Shown here: one piece after another, positions 46,938-54,742 of the stretch | Position numbering within the stretch: the first letter of the stretch is position 1 | Layout: each line of letters begins with the position of its first letter | DNA from: Streptomyces olivochromogenes | GTDB taxonomy: Bacteria > Actinomycetota > Actinomycetes > Streptomycetales > Streptomycetaceae | Direction of reading: 5' to 3' | NCBI RefSeq assembly: GCF_001514115.1 | Contig: NZ_KQ948467.1 | Location: forward strand, 36,518-100,517 | Length of the DNA: 64,000 nt | Position numbers and translations under genes: made by a program | The notes under the pieces: model-generated | Databases searched by the model: none | What the model was told of the DNA's origin: nothing | What the model saw: only the letters and a program-made list of their open reading frames with translations

Positions 46938-48689
46938 TCATGTGGTCCGATGCAGGCGCTCGAGCAGTACATAGGCGCGCTGCTCCGCGGCTGCCAGCCG
47001 GGCGGGGTCGACATCCGCCGCGTACAGCTCCCCGGCGGCGGCGTCGTCCGCCTCGCGCAGCTCCACCACTGCCACGGCCAGCTGTGTCTGAACGGCAGGG
47101 TGCGGTACGGCGGCGGAGTCGCCCAATGCCGATTCGGCGTGCTCGGATGCTTCGTCGCACGCGGTCAGTGCTCGCTCCACACGTGCTGCCGGGCGCCCGT
47201 GGACGACCAGCAGGGCACATGCCAGACCGATGAGGATGCCGAGGACGCTGCCCAGCGTCCGGTCGTGGACGAGCGTTCCCACAGGGGCCGGGGATGCCAG
47301 GTCGCTCATCAGCAGTGCGAGCGGCGTGAGGAAGACGACGCCGAGGCCGTAGTTCCGGGCCACGGTGTATTCCATCAGGAATTCGAAGACCACGATCAGG
47401 GCTACCAGAGCCGTCGGCGCCGGGTGGGTGGCCAGCACGCCGAACGCGATCAAGAGGCCGGCCGCCGTGCCCAAGGTGCGTTGCAGTGCACGCTCCAAGG
47501 TGGAGCGGACGTTGACCGAATGCAGGACGGCGGCCGCGGAGAGTGCGGCCCAGTAACCGTGTCCGAAGCTCAGGAACGCGGCCAGGCCACCTGCCAGCCC
47601 GGTGCCGAGAGCCATCCGGAACGCGGGGACGACAAGCACCGCGACATGCCCCGGGCTGCCGGCACCGCTCCCCACGGTCAGTTCGGCGGCGCGCCGGGCC
47701 GCGGGACCGGCCTCGTCAGGATGGCCGGTTGCCGTATCCGCAGACGGGGCGGACGGGCAGGACGGGGCGGACAGGGCGGACGGGGCGGACGGGAACATCG
47801 GGTGCGGCAGCGGGGATGGGGGACGGCGGTATCTGACGGTCAGGTACCGAGCCTGCACACGCAGGTAACGCGCTGTCGGGGCGTCGGGAGTCGGTCGGCG
47901 TGCGGAGGTGATCAGGAGCGACCAGGCGAGGTCGGTCAGGAAGACACATGTCCCGCTCCGCTCGCCGCGCCGCTGATCGGTTGTCAGGGGGCTCAGGCCG
48001 AGCGACTGATACGCCCGGAGGACGGCGGCGGTGGCCCGGTGCCGTGTGTGCCCGGTGCCATCGGCTCCTCCGCCTGGTTCCAGCAGGTCGGCGAGTTCGC
48101 GGAGGGCCACGGCCACCGCGAGCCGCTGCGGGCGGTCCGGGTGCACGACCCAGCCCACCAGTGCCAGTGCCCAGGCCGTGGCCGCGCCCGTTGCGGCGAG
48201 CCCTGTCTGGGTGAGCACGTCGGTGAGCCCGTCGGCTGGGCCGTTGGCCGCCACGGCGAACGAGAAGAGCATCAGCACGGCGCCGAGGCCACTCAGCCGT
48301 GTGGCGTCGCAGAGGAACTTCGCCAGGCCGGCCGTGACCGCCATCGCGGCGATCACCACAGCAGCGCCGAGACCTCCCGCTTGCGGATCGATCAGTGCGG
48401 CGAGCGTCGCACCAAGGCCGACGCACATCGTCATGGCCACCGAGGCCACAGCGAGGACGCGGGCGCGACGGCGGTAGGGCAGGTTGCGCCCGAACGTGGT
48501 GGTGAACGCGCCCAGCATGGGAAAGACGGCGAGGGCGGTTCGTCCGGAGAGCACCAACGGCACTGCGGGCAGTGCCATGGCCAGCGCCGCGCGCAGAGCG
48601 AACAGGAGCGCTCCGTCCACCGCGTGCAGGGTGAGCGCGCCGCGCGGCGAGAGTACGCGCGTCACATGGGTGCGGTGATGGCGGGACAT
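46938..48689 (-). CDS. FUSC-family membrane protein
   Basis: A 583-residue protein with two blocks of about five to six helices (residues about 30-170 and 345-490) separated by a cytosolic region that contains a Pro/Ser/Ala repeat stretch (FPSAPSALSAPSCPSAPS). This is the fusaric-acid-resistance/aromatic acid exporter arrangement. A conserved block YWAALSAAAVLHSVNVRSTL is typical of the second FUSC domain. It may export aromatic or other weak acids. ATG 48689 has only a weak ribosome binding site. The gene is the last of a leftward group of membrane proteins. Confidence 0.85.
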   Translation of the reverse strand: MSRHHRTHVTRVLSPRGALTLHAVDGALLFALRAALAMALPAVPLVLSGRTALAVFPMLGAFTTTFGRNLPYRRRARVLAVASVAMTMCVGLGATLAALIDPQAGGLGAAVVIAAMAVTAGLAKFLCDATRLSGLGAVLMLFSFAVAANGPADGLTDVLTQTGLAATGAATAWALALVGWVVHPDRPQRLAVAVALRELADLLEPGGGADGTGHTRHRATAAVLRAYQSLGLSPLTTDQRRGERSGTCVFLTDLAWSLLITSARRPTPDAPTARYLRVQARYLTVRYRRPPSPLPHPMFPSAPSALSAPSCPSAPSADTATGHPDEAGPAARRAAELTVGSGAGSPGHVAVLVVPAFRMALGTGLAGGLAAFLSFGHGYWAALSAAAVLHSVNVRSTLERALQRTLGTAAGLLIAFGVLATHPAPTALVALIVVFEFLMEYTVARNYGLGVVFLTPLALLMSDLASPAPVGTLVHDRTLGSVLGILIGLACALLVVHGRPAARVERALTACDEASEHAESALGDSAAVPHPAVQTQLAVAVVELREADDAAAGELYAADVDPARLAAAEQRAYVLLERLHRTT

Positions 48690-48768
48690 GGTACCGAGAC
48701 CGTCCGGAACACCATGATAATTGCGCGATCCACTCGTGGAATTGCCACTTCTGCCCACTTCTTCGAGA

Positions 48769-49401
48769 TCAGTGAACGAGGATTCCTGCGAAGAGGTTGA
48801 TGGCGGTAGCCAGGATGCTCGTGCCGAAGACGTACGACAGCAATGTGTGCCGGAGAACCATCGAGCGGATGATCCCACTGGAGACGTCGGTGTCGGAGAC
48901 CTGGTAGGTCATGCCGAGGTTGTAGCTGAAGTAGAAGAAGTCCCGGTATGCCGGCGGCTGGTCGGAGTTGAAATCGATGCCGCCCCCGGAATCCACGTAG
49001 TAGAGGTACGCGTAGCGGGTGGCGTACATCAGATGCAGTGCCGCCCAGGCCATGAACACGCCGAGCAGTGCCGTCGCGGCATGGCCGCTGTCGGAGTTGC
49101 CGAGCAGGAATACCACGATGCCGACCAGACCGCACAGAGCGACTGTGACGACGACGATTTCCTCGAGGACGGGACGCAGGTCCTCGCGGCGAGCGTTGCC
49201 TCGGGTCGCGGCGGCGTCCATCGGCCACAGCACGATCCAGCCGACCACCACGAAGAATGTCTGGGTCGCGGCGATGCCCGCGAGAATGGCCATCGATGTG
49301 TCGCTGGACAATGCGACGGCCACGCCGACCGCCGCGCCGACGGCGACCGCGATGGCGAGCCGTGGGACTGCGGAAAGCGACAAACGGATGCTCACGCTCA
49401 C
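48769..49401 (-). CDS. DUF1345 membrane protein
   Basis: A 210-residue protein with five predicted membrane helices. The signature of PF07077 is clear: YRDFFYFSYNLGMTYQVSDT in the middle, followed by RHTLLSYVFGTSILATAINL. GTG 49401 or 49395 gives a start just before the first helix; no binding site decides between them. The function of the family is unknown. It is in line with, and 122 bp downstream of, a secreted DUF3887-like gene, and 79 bp upstream of FUSC. Confidence 0.85.
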   Translation of the reverse strand: MSVSIRLSLSAVPRLAIAVAVGAAVGVAVALSSDTSMAILAGIAATQTFFVVVGWIVLWPMDAAATRGNARREDLRPVLEEIVVVTVALCGLVGIVVFLLGNSDSGHAATALLGVFMAWAALHLMYATRYAYLYYVDSGGGIDFNSDQPPAYRDFFYFSYNLGMTYQVSDTDVSSGIIRSMVLRHTLLSYVFGTSILATAINLFAGILVH

Positions 49402-49523
49402 AAGCCACAACGGTAGTGCTTCGTGGCTGCTCGGCACGGCGAGAGCGGGACCAGGGGGTGACGATGTCCCGCCTGCGGCCGGACGTACGGGACGTCCACG
49501 CCACGCGATCGTGTCACGAGGCT

Positions 49524-49997
49524 CTACGGGACCGGAACTCCTTTCTTGAGAAACCACAGACCTTCGATGTGCCCTTTTCCGTCGAAGACGACGCGGAGAT
49601 CTCCGGGCTGCTCGGCCATGCGCAGGGGTATGTCGACCACCGTCCGATCGCCGGATACGACCTGCCGGGGCTCTCTGTGCGACTGGTAGCGACCGAAACC
49701 GAGCTGATCCTGGTATTCCTTCCACGCGTTCGCGAGAACCGCGGGATTTCCCTCTTGTCGAATCGACTCGTCGAAGCGCGCCGAGACGGCGACGAAGTTT
49801 CCCTTCACGACCTGGTCGAGGGTTTTGAGAGCGAGCTGTTTGTAAGGGGGCGGGCTGGGGGCCGTCACCGGTGGCGGGGCCACGACCGCGGTGTCGGTGG
49901 TATCCGGCATCGCGCTCGATACGGTCCCGGTGACCAGCACCAGAGCGCTGGAAGCGATGGTGACGGCGACGCTGAACCTGCTGGGCCTGCTGAACAT
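49524..49997 (-). CDS. Secreted DUF3887-like protein
   Basis: A 157-residue protein from ATG 49997 with a strong GGGAGG 5 bp upstream. A Sec signal peptide (VAVTIASSALVLVTGTVSSA, about residues 10-29) precedes a Pro-rich stretch and one globular domain (LKTLDQVVKGNFVAVSARFD, EYQDQLGFGRYQ, VDIPLRMAEQPGDLRVVFDG). This matches the small NTF2-like DUF3887 domain often found before extracellular hydrolases. Here it stands alone. The role is unknown. Confidence 0.75.
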   Translation of the reverse strand: MFSRPSRFSVAVTIASSALVLVTGTVSSAMPDTTDTAVVAPPPVTAPSPPPYKQLALKTLDQVVKGNFVAVSARFDESIRQEGNPAVLANAWKEYQDQLGFGRYQSHREPRQVVSGDRTVVDIPLRMAEQPGDLRVVFDGKGHIEGLWFLKKGVPVP

Positions 49998-50043
49998 GGC
50001 GTCCTCCCATTGGGTGTCCGTGGCCTGGGTGTCCGTGGCGCGC

Positions 50044-50349
50044 TCATGGAGTGAGAATTCGGCCTCTGACCTGGCGGTTGTGACGGCGGCGCATCACCTC
50101 GAAGGGGAGTACCGTGGCCCCGCAACAAGCGGCCACTCCCACCCAGATCGGCAGCATGAAAATGAGCGTGAACGAGCTGACGATCCAGCCCGTCGTGAAC
50201 GTCACGTCGGCCCATAGTGGAAAAAGCGCGAGCCGGGTGGAGAACAGAGGGATCGGTCGTCCTCGGCTGCGTGACGCGGCGTACCGCACATAAGTGATGC
50301 TGGACAATGCCCCGACGATGACGGCGGCCGTGATGGTGATGATCTGCAT
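50044..50349 (-). CDS. Small membrane protein
   Basis: A 101-residue protein from ATG 50349, chosen for the AGGAG 6 bp upstream. Two or three hydrophobic segments (QIITITAAVIVGALSSITYV, TGWIVSSFTLIFMLPIWVGV, AACCGATVLPFEVM) alternate with basic loops. I do not recognise the family. It heads a leftward run of genes for secreted or membrane proteins (DUF3887, DUF1345, FUSC). Confidence 0.65.
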   Translation of the reverse strand: MQIITITAAVIVGALSSITYVRYAASRSRGRPIPLFSTRLALFPLWADVTFTTGWIVSSFTLIFMLPIWVGVAACCGATVLPFEVMRRRHNRQVRGRILTP

Positions 50350-50472
50350 GAGAATCTCCTGACCTGAGAAATTCTGCATCCAGAAAACTTCACCGAGGGG
50401 CTTCGCGTCATGTCACGGAACAGCGTGACTTGAAATCAGGAACCGATCCTGATAAACGCCGCGCCTACATCC

Positions 50473-50853
50473 CTACACGGGTGTATGGCCTACCAGGTAG
50501 TCCCGCACGGCTTCGGGCAGCCCCGCGTCGATGGCTTCGGCGAACCGGGTCCAGCGGATCTGCTCCGGGCCGAGTCGCGCCTCCGCCGAGGGGGCCTGGC
50601 TCAACAGCTGGCACACCACAGCGGGCCGTGCGTCCTCTCCAGCCGCTGGCTGCGGCCGTAGAACGGATGTGCCGTCGACCAGGTACCCGGTGAGCTCGTA
50701 CACCAGACGCGCCGCGCTGGCCTCCGCCGACTCGGCGAGCTGCGGGGCGCCCGACGGCAGCCCCCAGCTGTCCTGCGCGGCCACCATCAGCAGACGCCCG
50801 TCGTACACGACGACCGCGTCCACCACGCCCCGGGCAGCCTGCTCCAGCGTCAT
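50473..50853 (-). CDS. Nudix-like domain protein with degenerate Nudix box
   Basis: A 126-residue protein. The strand VVDAVVVYDGRLLMVAAQDS, followed by WGLPSGAPQLAESAEASAAR and LVYELTGYLVDG, has the layout of a Nudix hydrolase, but the box G-x5-E-x7-R-E-U-x-E-E-x-G-U is degenerate: the expected R-E is R-L and E-E is Y-E. Catalysis of nucleoside-diphosphate cleavage is therefore doubtful; it may be a binding protein. It is convergent with nothing near and lies 94 bp before the small membrane protein gene. Confidence 0.7.
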   Translation of the reverse strand: MTLEQAARGVVDAVVVYDGRLLMVAAQDSWGLPSGAPQLAESAEASAARLVYELTGYLVDGTSVLRPQPAAGEDARPAVVCQLLSQAPSAEARLGPEQIRWTRFAEAIDAGLPEAVRDYLVGHTPV

Positions 50854-51130
50854 GGCTCAACCGTCCCTTTCCTTCTCGCGCGACCGGCCGACCGGCCCCG
50901 TCCGAGCCCCCGTTTCCTACCCGGGGCACATCGGTTCACGCGGTGCGCGCTGCCGTTCCTGAGCGACGGCTCGTTCACGTCCGGCATTGAGTTCCGCTTC
51001 TCGCGGTTCGTGCGCTCGAGCAGGCTGCCGCCCTCTCCGGCACGCGGTGCGGCGAGCTCGCGACTATGCTCGCAAACAGCGGAATCGCCCATCGTCACCC
51101 AGCTGTTCCACCCGCACAACGGGAGCAGGA

Positions 51131-51595
51131 ATGACCAGTGAAGCCGGGCCGATCAGCGCCGAAGCCCGTCGGGCGCTCGAACAGGAGCTTGCGGATCTGC
51201 ACGCCGAACGCAACGCGGTCGCGGCAACCCTGGGCGGAACAGACTCGGCGGGAGACACAGCCGACCAGGCCGACGAGTTGCAGCGTGCCACTCAGTTGGA
51301 CCACCTCGACGCCCGTATCACCCAGATCACCGTGCGGCTGGACGGGGCGGTGGAGGCCGGTCCGCCGCGCACCGATGTGGTCGATCTGGGAAGCACTGTC
51401 ACCGTACGGTTCGCGGACGGCGGCGAAGAGACGGTCCAGATCGGCGACGTCGCCGAGCCGTTGGACCAGACGTTGGTCACCACCGACAGTCCCCTCGGCC
51501 GCGCACTGCTCGGCCGCCGTGCGGGTGACTCCGTCAGCTACGAGGCGCCCGACGGACGGACGACCGTGACGGTGCAGTCCCTGGGTGCCCCGTAG
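51131..51595 (+). CDS. GreA/GreB-like elongation-factor family protein
   Basis: A 154-residue protein from ATG 51131 (GGAGCAGGA upstream). The N-terminal coiled coil (ARRALEQELADLHAERNAVA, DELQRATQLDHLDARITQI) and the C-terminal FKBP-like domain (VDLGSTVTVRFADGGEETV, DSPLGRALLGRRAGDSVSY) match transcript-cleavage factors. The coiled-coil tip carries fewer acidic residues than classical GreA (NAVAATLGGTDSAGD), so RNA polymerase-binding Gre-like regulators such as Rnk-type or TraR-like are also possible. It is encoded apart from the usual greA locus. Confidence 0.8.
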   Translation: MTSEAGPISAEARRALEQELADLHAERNAVAATLGGTDSAGDTADQADELQRATQLDHLDARITQITVRLDGAVEAGPPRTDVVDLGSTVTVRFADGGEETVQIGDVAEPLDQTLVTTDSPLGRALLGRRAGDSVSYEAPDGRTTVTVQSLGAP

Positions 51596-51625
51596 GACCC
51601 GTATCGCCGTCTCCCAGGGCAATCC

Positions 51626-51641
51626 ACGTCCGCTCGGACGT
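51626..51641. terminator. Short hairpin between convergent genes
   Basis: Perfect arms ACGTCCG and CGGACGT with a two-base spacer, between the stop codons of the Gre-like gene and the encapsulin gene. Probably a bidirectional terminator; small. Confidence 0.45.
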
Positions 51642-51648
51642 CGTGCGG

Positions 51649-52464
51649 TCACGAGCCCAGTGCCACCACAGCCTCGTCGGTGTACACCAGGAAGGTCAGG
51701 CTCTGGCGGAAGTACAACTCGATCTCGTTCGCGTCATGCGCGGTGTATCCGATCGCGAGGTCCTCACCGAGCCGCAGTTCGAAGTCCCCGCCGCGGGTGG
51801 ACAGCAGAAAAGCGCCGTCGACCGCGGGCGCCCAGATGGGCGGGGCGTCCAGCATCCGGCTGAGATGCTCCGTGATCGGATAGCCGTGGTCGGACGTCTC
51901 GCTCACCAGGGTGTACGCGTCGGCGCCCAGCAACAGCGAATACGGGCCGTCGACTCCGGCCAGGCGCAGGGTCGTCAGCGCGCGGCTGACGGCATCCGGG
52001 TAATCACGTGTCTCCGCCGGCAGGCCGTGCACCGGATGGGAGGTGCGCCTGCGCAGCCCGTCGATGCCCGCTGCCCCGTACCCCTCGAAGACGGCCCGGT
52101 CTTCGGTGAACGCCATGGAGCGCGCCGCGTCCTTGACCGGTTGCCAGTCGGAGTCGTTCGAGCCGCGCTCCACGTCGTCCACCGCATCGCGACCGACCTT
52201 GAAGGGGACGCGCAGTTCGACCAGGGGCTGTGCTTGGCGCAGGAGAGCGGTGACGCCCGGTCCCGGCGCTTCGATGCCGGTGAGATGGCCGGTGCCGACC
52301 GAGGCAAGCGCGGGACCGTCGGGTCCGGTGACGTCCACGACACGACGGCCCCCCACGTTGCGCTGGAAGGTACGGCGGGCTTCCTCCTCGATCTGTGCCC
52401 ATGCCTCGGGCGTGATCGGCGCGAGTTCGCGGTGCAGGTTGTTCATACCGTTGGGCGTGGACAC
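51649..52464 (-). CDS. Family 1 encapsulin shell protein
   Basis: A 271-residue HK97-fold shell protein. It follows the mycobacterial encapsulin along its length: MNNLHRELAPITPEAWAQIE, GRRVVDVTGPDGPA, LVELRVPFKV, DDVERGSNDSDWQPVKDAAR, FEGYGAAGIDGL, SETSDHGYPITEHLSRM and IWAPAVDGAFLLSTRGGDFE. It self-assembles into a nanocompartment of about 60 subunits. I chose GTG 52464 because AAAGGAG lies 9 bp upstream inside the end of the DyP gene; ATG 52446, the usual MNNLHRE start, has no binding site of its own. The neighbouring DyP peroxidase carries the loading peptide, so it is the native cargo. Confidence 0.95.
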   Translation of the reverse strand: MSTPNGMNNLHRELAPITPEAWAQIEEEARRTFQRNVGGRRVVDVTGPDGPALASVGTGHLTGIEAPGPGVTALLRQAQPLVELRVPFKVGRDAVDDVERGSNDSDWQPVKDAARSMAFTEDRAVFEGYGAAGIDGLRRRTSHPVHGLPAETRDYPDAVSRALTTLRLAGVDGPYSLLLGADAYTLVSETSDHGYPITEHLSRMLDAPPIWAPAVDGAFLLSTRGGDFELRLGEDLAIGYTAHDANEIELYFRQSLTFLVYTDEAVVALGS

Positions 52465-52468
52465 GTGA

Positions 52469-53452
52469 TCAGGCTCCTTTGAGACTGCCGATCCCCAGGG
52501 AGCCCTCGGCCGCCGCCGCTCCGGTGGGCGCGGCGGGCGGGTCGTCGAGGAAGTCGGCGCTCGGTACGTAGAACAGACAGCCGGTGACCGCCGTGGAAAA
52601 GTCGAGGATTCGGTCGTGGATATGGGGTTGGTCACCGAGGAACATGTTCCTCAGCATCTGTTCGGTCACCTCGGGAGTGCGCGCATAGCCGATGAAGTAG
52701 GTACCGAACTCCCTTTGCCCGATGCTGCCGAACGGCATGTTGTCACGGACGATCTTCCGTTCGGTTCCGTCCTCGTCGGTGATGGTGTTCAGTGCGACAT
52801 GTGAGTCCGCGGGCTTGATGTCGTCCGGCATTTCGACGTTCGCCAGCTTGGTGCGGCCGATGACCTTTTCCTGTTCCTCCGTGGGCAACGCGTTCCAGGC
52901 GGCAAGGTCGTGCACGTATTTCTGCACGATCACGTAGCTGCCGCCCGCGAAATCGGGGTCCTCGTCACCGATGAACACGGCGTCGGCCGCGACCTGGCCC
53001 TCGGGGTTCTCGCTGCCGTCGACGAAGCCGAGGAGGTCGCGCTCGTCGAAGTACTTGAAACCGTGTACCTCGTCCACCACGGCGACCGCTCCGTAGAGAC
53101 GTTCGCCGATCAACTGGGCCAGTTCGAAACAGAGGTCCATGTGGTGGGCACGCAGATGGAAGAGCAGGTCACCAGGGGTGGACGGGGCTCGGTGCCGGGA
53201 GCCCGTCAACGCGACGAAGGGATGCAGATCGCGTGGGCGGGATCCTGCGAAGAGCCGGTCCCAGGCGGCGGAGCCGATGCCGACGACGCAGCTCAGCCCC
53301 GCGTCCGGAGCGCGGAAACTGACCGATCGTCGCAACCCGGCCACATCCTGGAGCAGGTCGCGAACGGCGGGCTCGCCGCCAGGTGCCATGGTGCACACGA
53401 GGAACAGGGCGGCTTTGGCGGGCGGGGCCATCACGAACTGCGACTCAACCAC
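52469..53452 (-). CDS. DyP-type peroxidase, encapsulin cargo
   Basis: A 327-residue dye-decolourising haem peroxidase from GTG 53452 with AGGAGG about 9 bp upstream. The catalytic-Asp motif is GFVDGSEN, the haem-ligand region follows after DSHVALNTIT, and NMPFGSIGQREFGTYFIGYA is the conserved C-terminal block. The last residues, GSLGIGSLKGA, are the canonical encapsulin-targeting peptide (GSLxIGSLKG), linked through an Ala/Gly-rich tail. The encapsulin gene begins 4 bp after the stop. The enzyme is packaged to protect or confine peroxidase chemistry under oxidative stress. Confidence 0.95.
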   Translation of the reverse strand: MVESQFVMAPPAKAALFLVCTMAPGGEPAVRDLLQDVAGLRRSVSFRAPDAGLSCVVGIGSAAWDRLFAGSRPRDLHPFVALTGSRHRAPSTPGDLLFHLRAHHMDLCFELAQLIGERLYGAVAVVDEVHGFKYFDERDLLGFVDGSENPEGQVAADAVFIGDEDPDFAGGSYVIVQKYVHDLAAWNALPTEEQEKVIGRTKLANVEMPDDIKPADSHVALNTITDEDGTERKIVRDNMPFGSIGQREFGTYFIGYARTPEVTEQMLRNMFLGDQPHIHDRILDFSTAVTGCLFYVPSADFLDDPPAAPTGAAAAEGSLGIGSLKGA

Positions 53453-53495
53453 GGAGCCTGCCTCCTACTTGTCGTGGCTATGGCGCTACGCACGG

Positions 53496-53521
53496 CAGAA
53501 TAACGTGAGGAAACAGAATAA
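53496..53521. promoter_or_regulatory. Direct repeat CAGAATAA in DyP promoter
   Basis: CAGAATAA at 53496-53503 and 53514-53521, spaced 18 bp start to start, in an AT-rich patch 45 to 70 bp upstream of the peroxidase start. It looks like an activator or repressor binding pair; no known consensus was matched. Confidence 0.45.
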
Positions 53522-53689
53522 ATACTAGGATTGGGTCACGGCGATGTCGACCGGTGCGGGTATACAGGCGCCTGCCTGCGCGCATCGCACCCGCCCCCCT
53601 GGTGGTCGAGGACCAGCGCCCGATCCATTGCGCCTTCTTCACGAGGGAATCCCGGCGATCCGCAATAAGGGGTCGCGAAAGGGTAGCGG

Positions 53690-54063
53690 CGCCCAGGACT
53701 TCGGGGCGAAGACCCCCTGGGGCCCGCGCGGGAGCGGATCCGGTACGGGGGCGGAACTTGGGTTCCTTGCCGCAGCCGCAGAGTTCGCGGCCCTCGTAGC
53801 GCAGTCCGGCGTTCAGTACCGCAGCCACGACGGTCCACGCCTTGGTGTCTCGGCGCCGTGGCGGGGCGAAGTCGTGGCCGGCACAGGCCATTGGCCCTGA
53901 GCATCGGGGGCATCTGTGCTCGTCGGGCCCGGGATGCCGCTTACGCGACTCGGCAGGGCACGCACGCGTAGTGCAGCTTGTAGGGATTCTCGGCGTAGTA
54001 GCACACGAGGTGAACGTACCCGGCATCGTGACGGCTGACGAGACGGCTTTGCCGCCAGGTCAT
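53690..54063 (-). pseudogene. Zinc-ribbon hypothetical gene, frameshifted
   Basis: From ATG 54063 the frame reads to YKLHYACVPCRVA-stop. Shifted by one base it continues KRHPGPDEHRCPRCSGPM, then ACAGHDFAPPRRRDTKAW, LNAGLRYEGRELCGCGKEPK and FRPRTG. Together this is the pattern of a small Streptomyces zinc-ribbon protein (CxxC...CPxC, FAPPRRxD, GCG, RPRT) of unknown function. The break, near 53945-53955, fits a single inserted base. The 3' limit is uncertain because the frame after RPRT looks unlike the family. Confidence 0.55.
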
Positions 54064-54229
54064 GGTTGAGTGAGGATGCGGGTCCGGAGGAGTTGGAACG
54101 AGGTCCGACCGTACATGGTCGTCAAGGCGGCGCGAGGAGGCTCGGACGGCTTCCACGGCCCGGCGCACACGCCTCTCGTCCCGTAGCCCGGGGACAGTTC
54201 AGCCGTCGTCGCCATCGCGCGTGAGCTGG

Positions 54230-54694
54230 TTCAAGGTGTCTGCTGCCGGACTGGGCGATCACCCCGCCGTCCTCACCGAGCTTCTCGGCAACGTATGTCT
54301 GCAGGTCATCACGGACATCGTCGGCATCCCAGGTTGCCCCGTTCAGCAGCCGTTGCAGACCGTCGGGGGGTGTGGAGGCAAGGTGCCCGGAGGTGGGGAA
54401 GACCGACATGTCCAGGCCGATCTCGGCCGCCAGCAGTCGGCGGGCGAGTACCCCGCGGTGTTCGACGCGGAAACGGTGCCCGAGTGCCTCCTCCAGCCTC
54501 TCTCTTGTGGACCGCAAGCGGCCCTTGACCAGCGAGGCCAGGATCTTTGGATCGCGCTCTTCCTCCACCAGTGCGTCCAGGATCGCCCGCGCGGACTTCG
54601 AGTACGCCTGGGAGGTCACCGATGTCAGCTTGATCCCGGCGTCCTGGAGCACCTTCTCCAGTCGCTGGATCATCCGAGCCCGTTCCTGCGTCAT
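54230..54694 (-). mobile_element. Transposase mosaic: IS110-type fragment fused in frame to IS701-type fragment
   Basis: The first part (about 54676 to 54374) reads LEKVLQDAGIKLTSVTSQAY, AILDALVEEERDPKIL, LGHRFRVEHRGVLAR, then AEIGLDMSVFPTSGHLAS, which are two blocks of IS110-family transposases joined by an internal deletion. From about 54373 to 54257 it continues in frame with TPPDGLQRLLNGATWDADDV and RDDLQTYVAEKLGEDGGV, the N-terminal region of IS701-type transposases. Neither catalytic core is intact. It is a fossil of repeated IS insertion and deletion and would not transpose. Confidence 0.75.
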
Positions 54695-54742
54695 CGCTGC
54701 CCGTGACCGCGTCAGATCCGCAGGTCCCGCATCTCCTGGGCG

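Noticed and set aside
50850..51119. An 89-codon minus-strand frame between the Nudix-like and Gre-like genes
   Set aside because: No ribosome binding site, no family resemblance, and Arg/Gly-rich composition; I regard the 277-bp stretch as intergenic.
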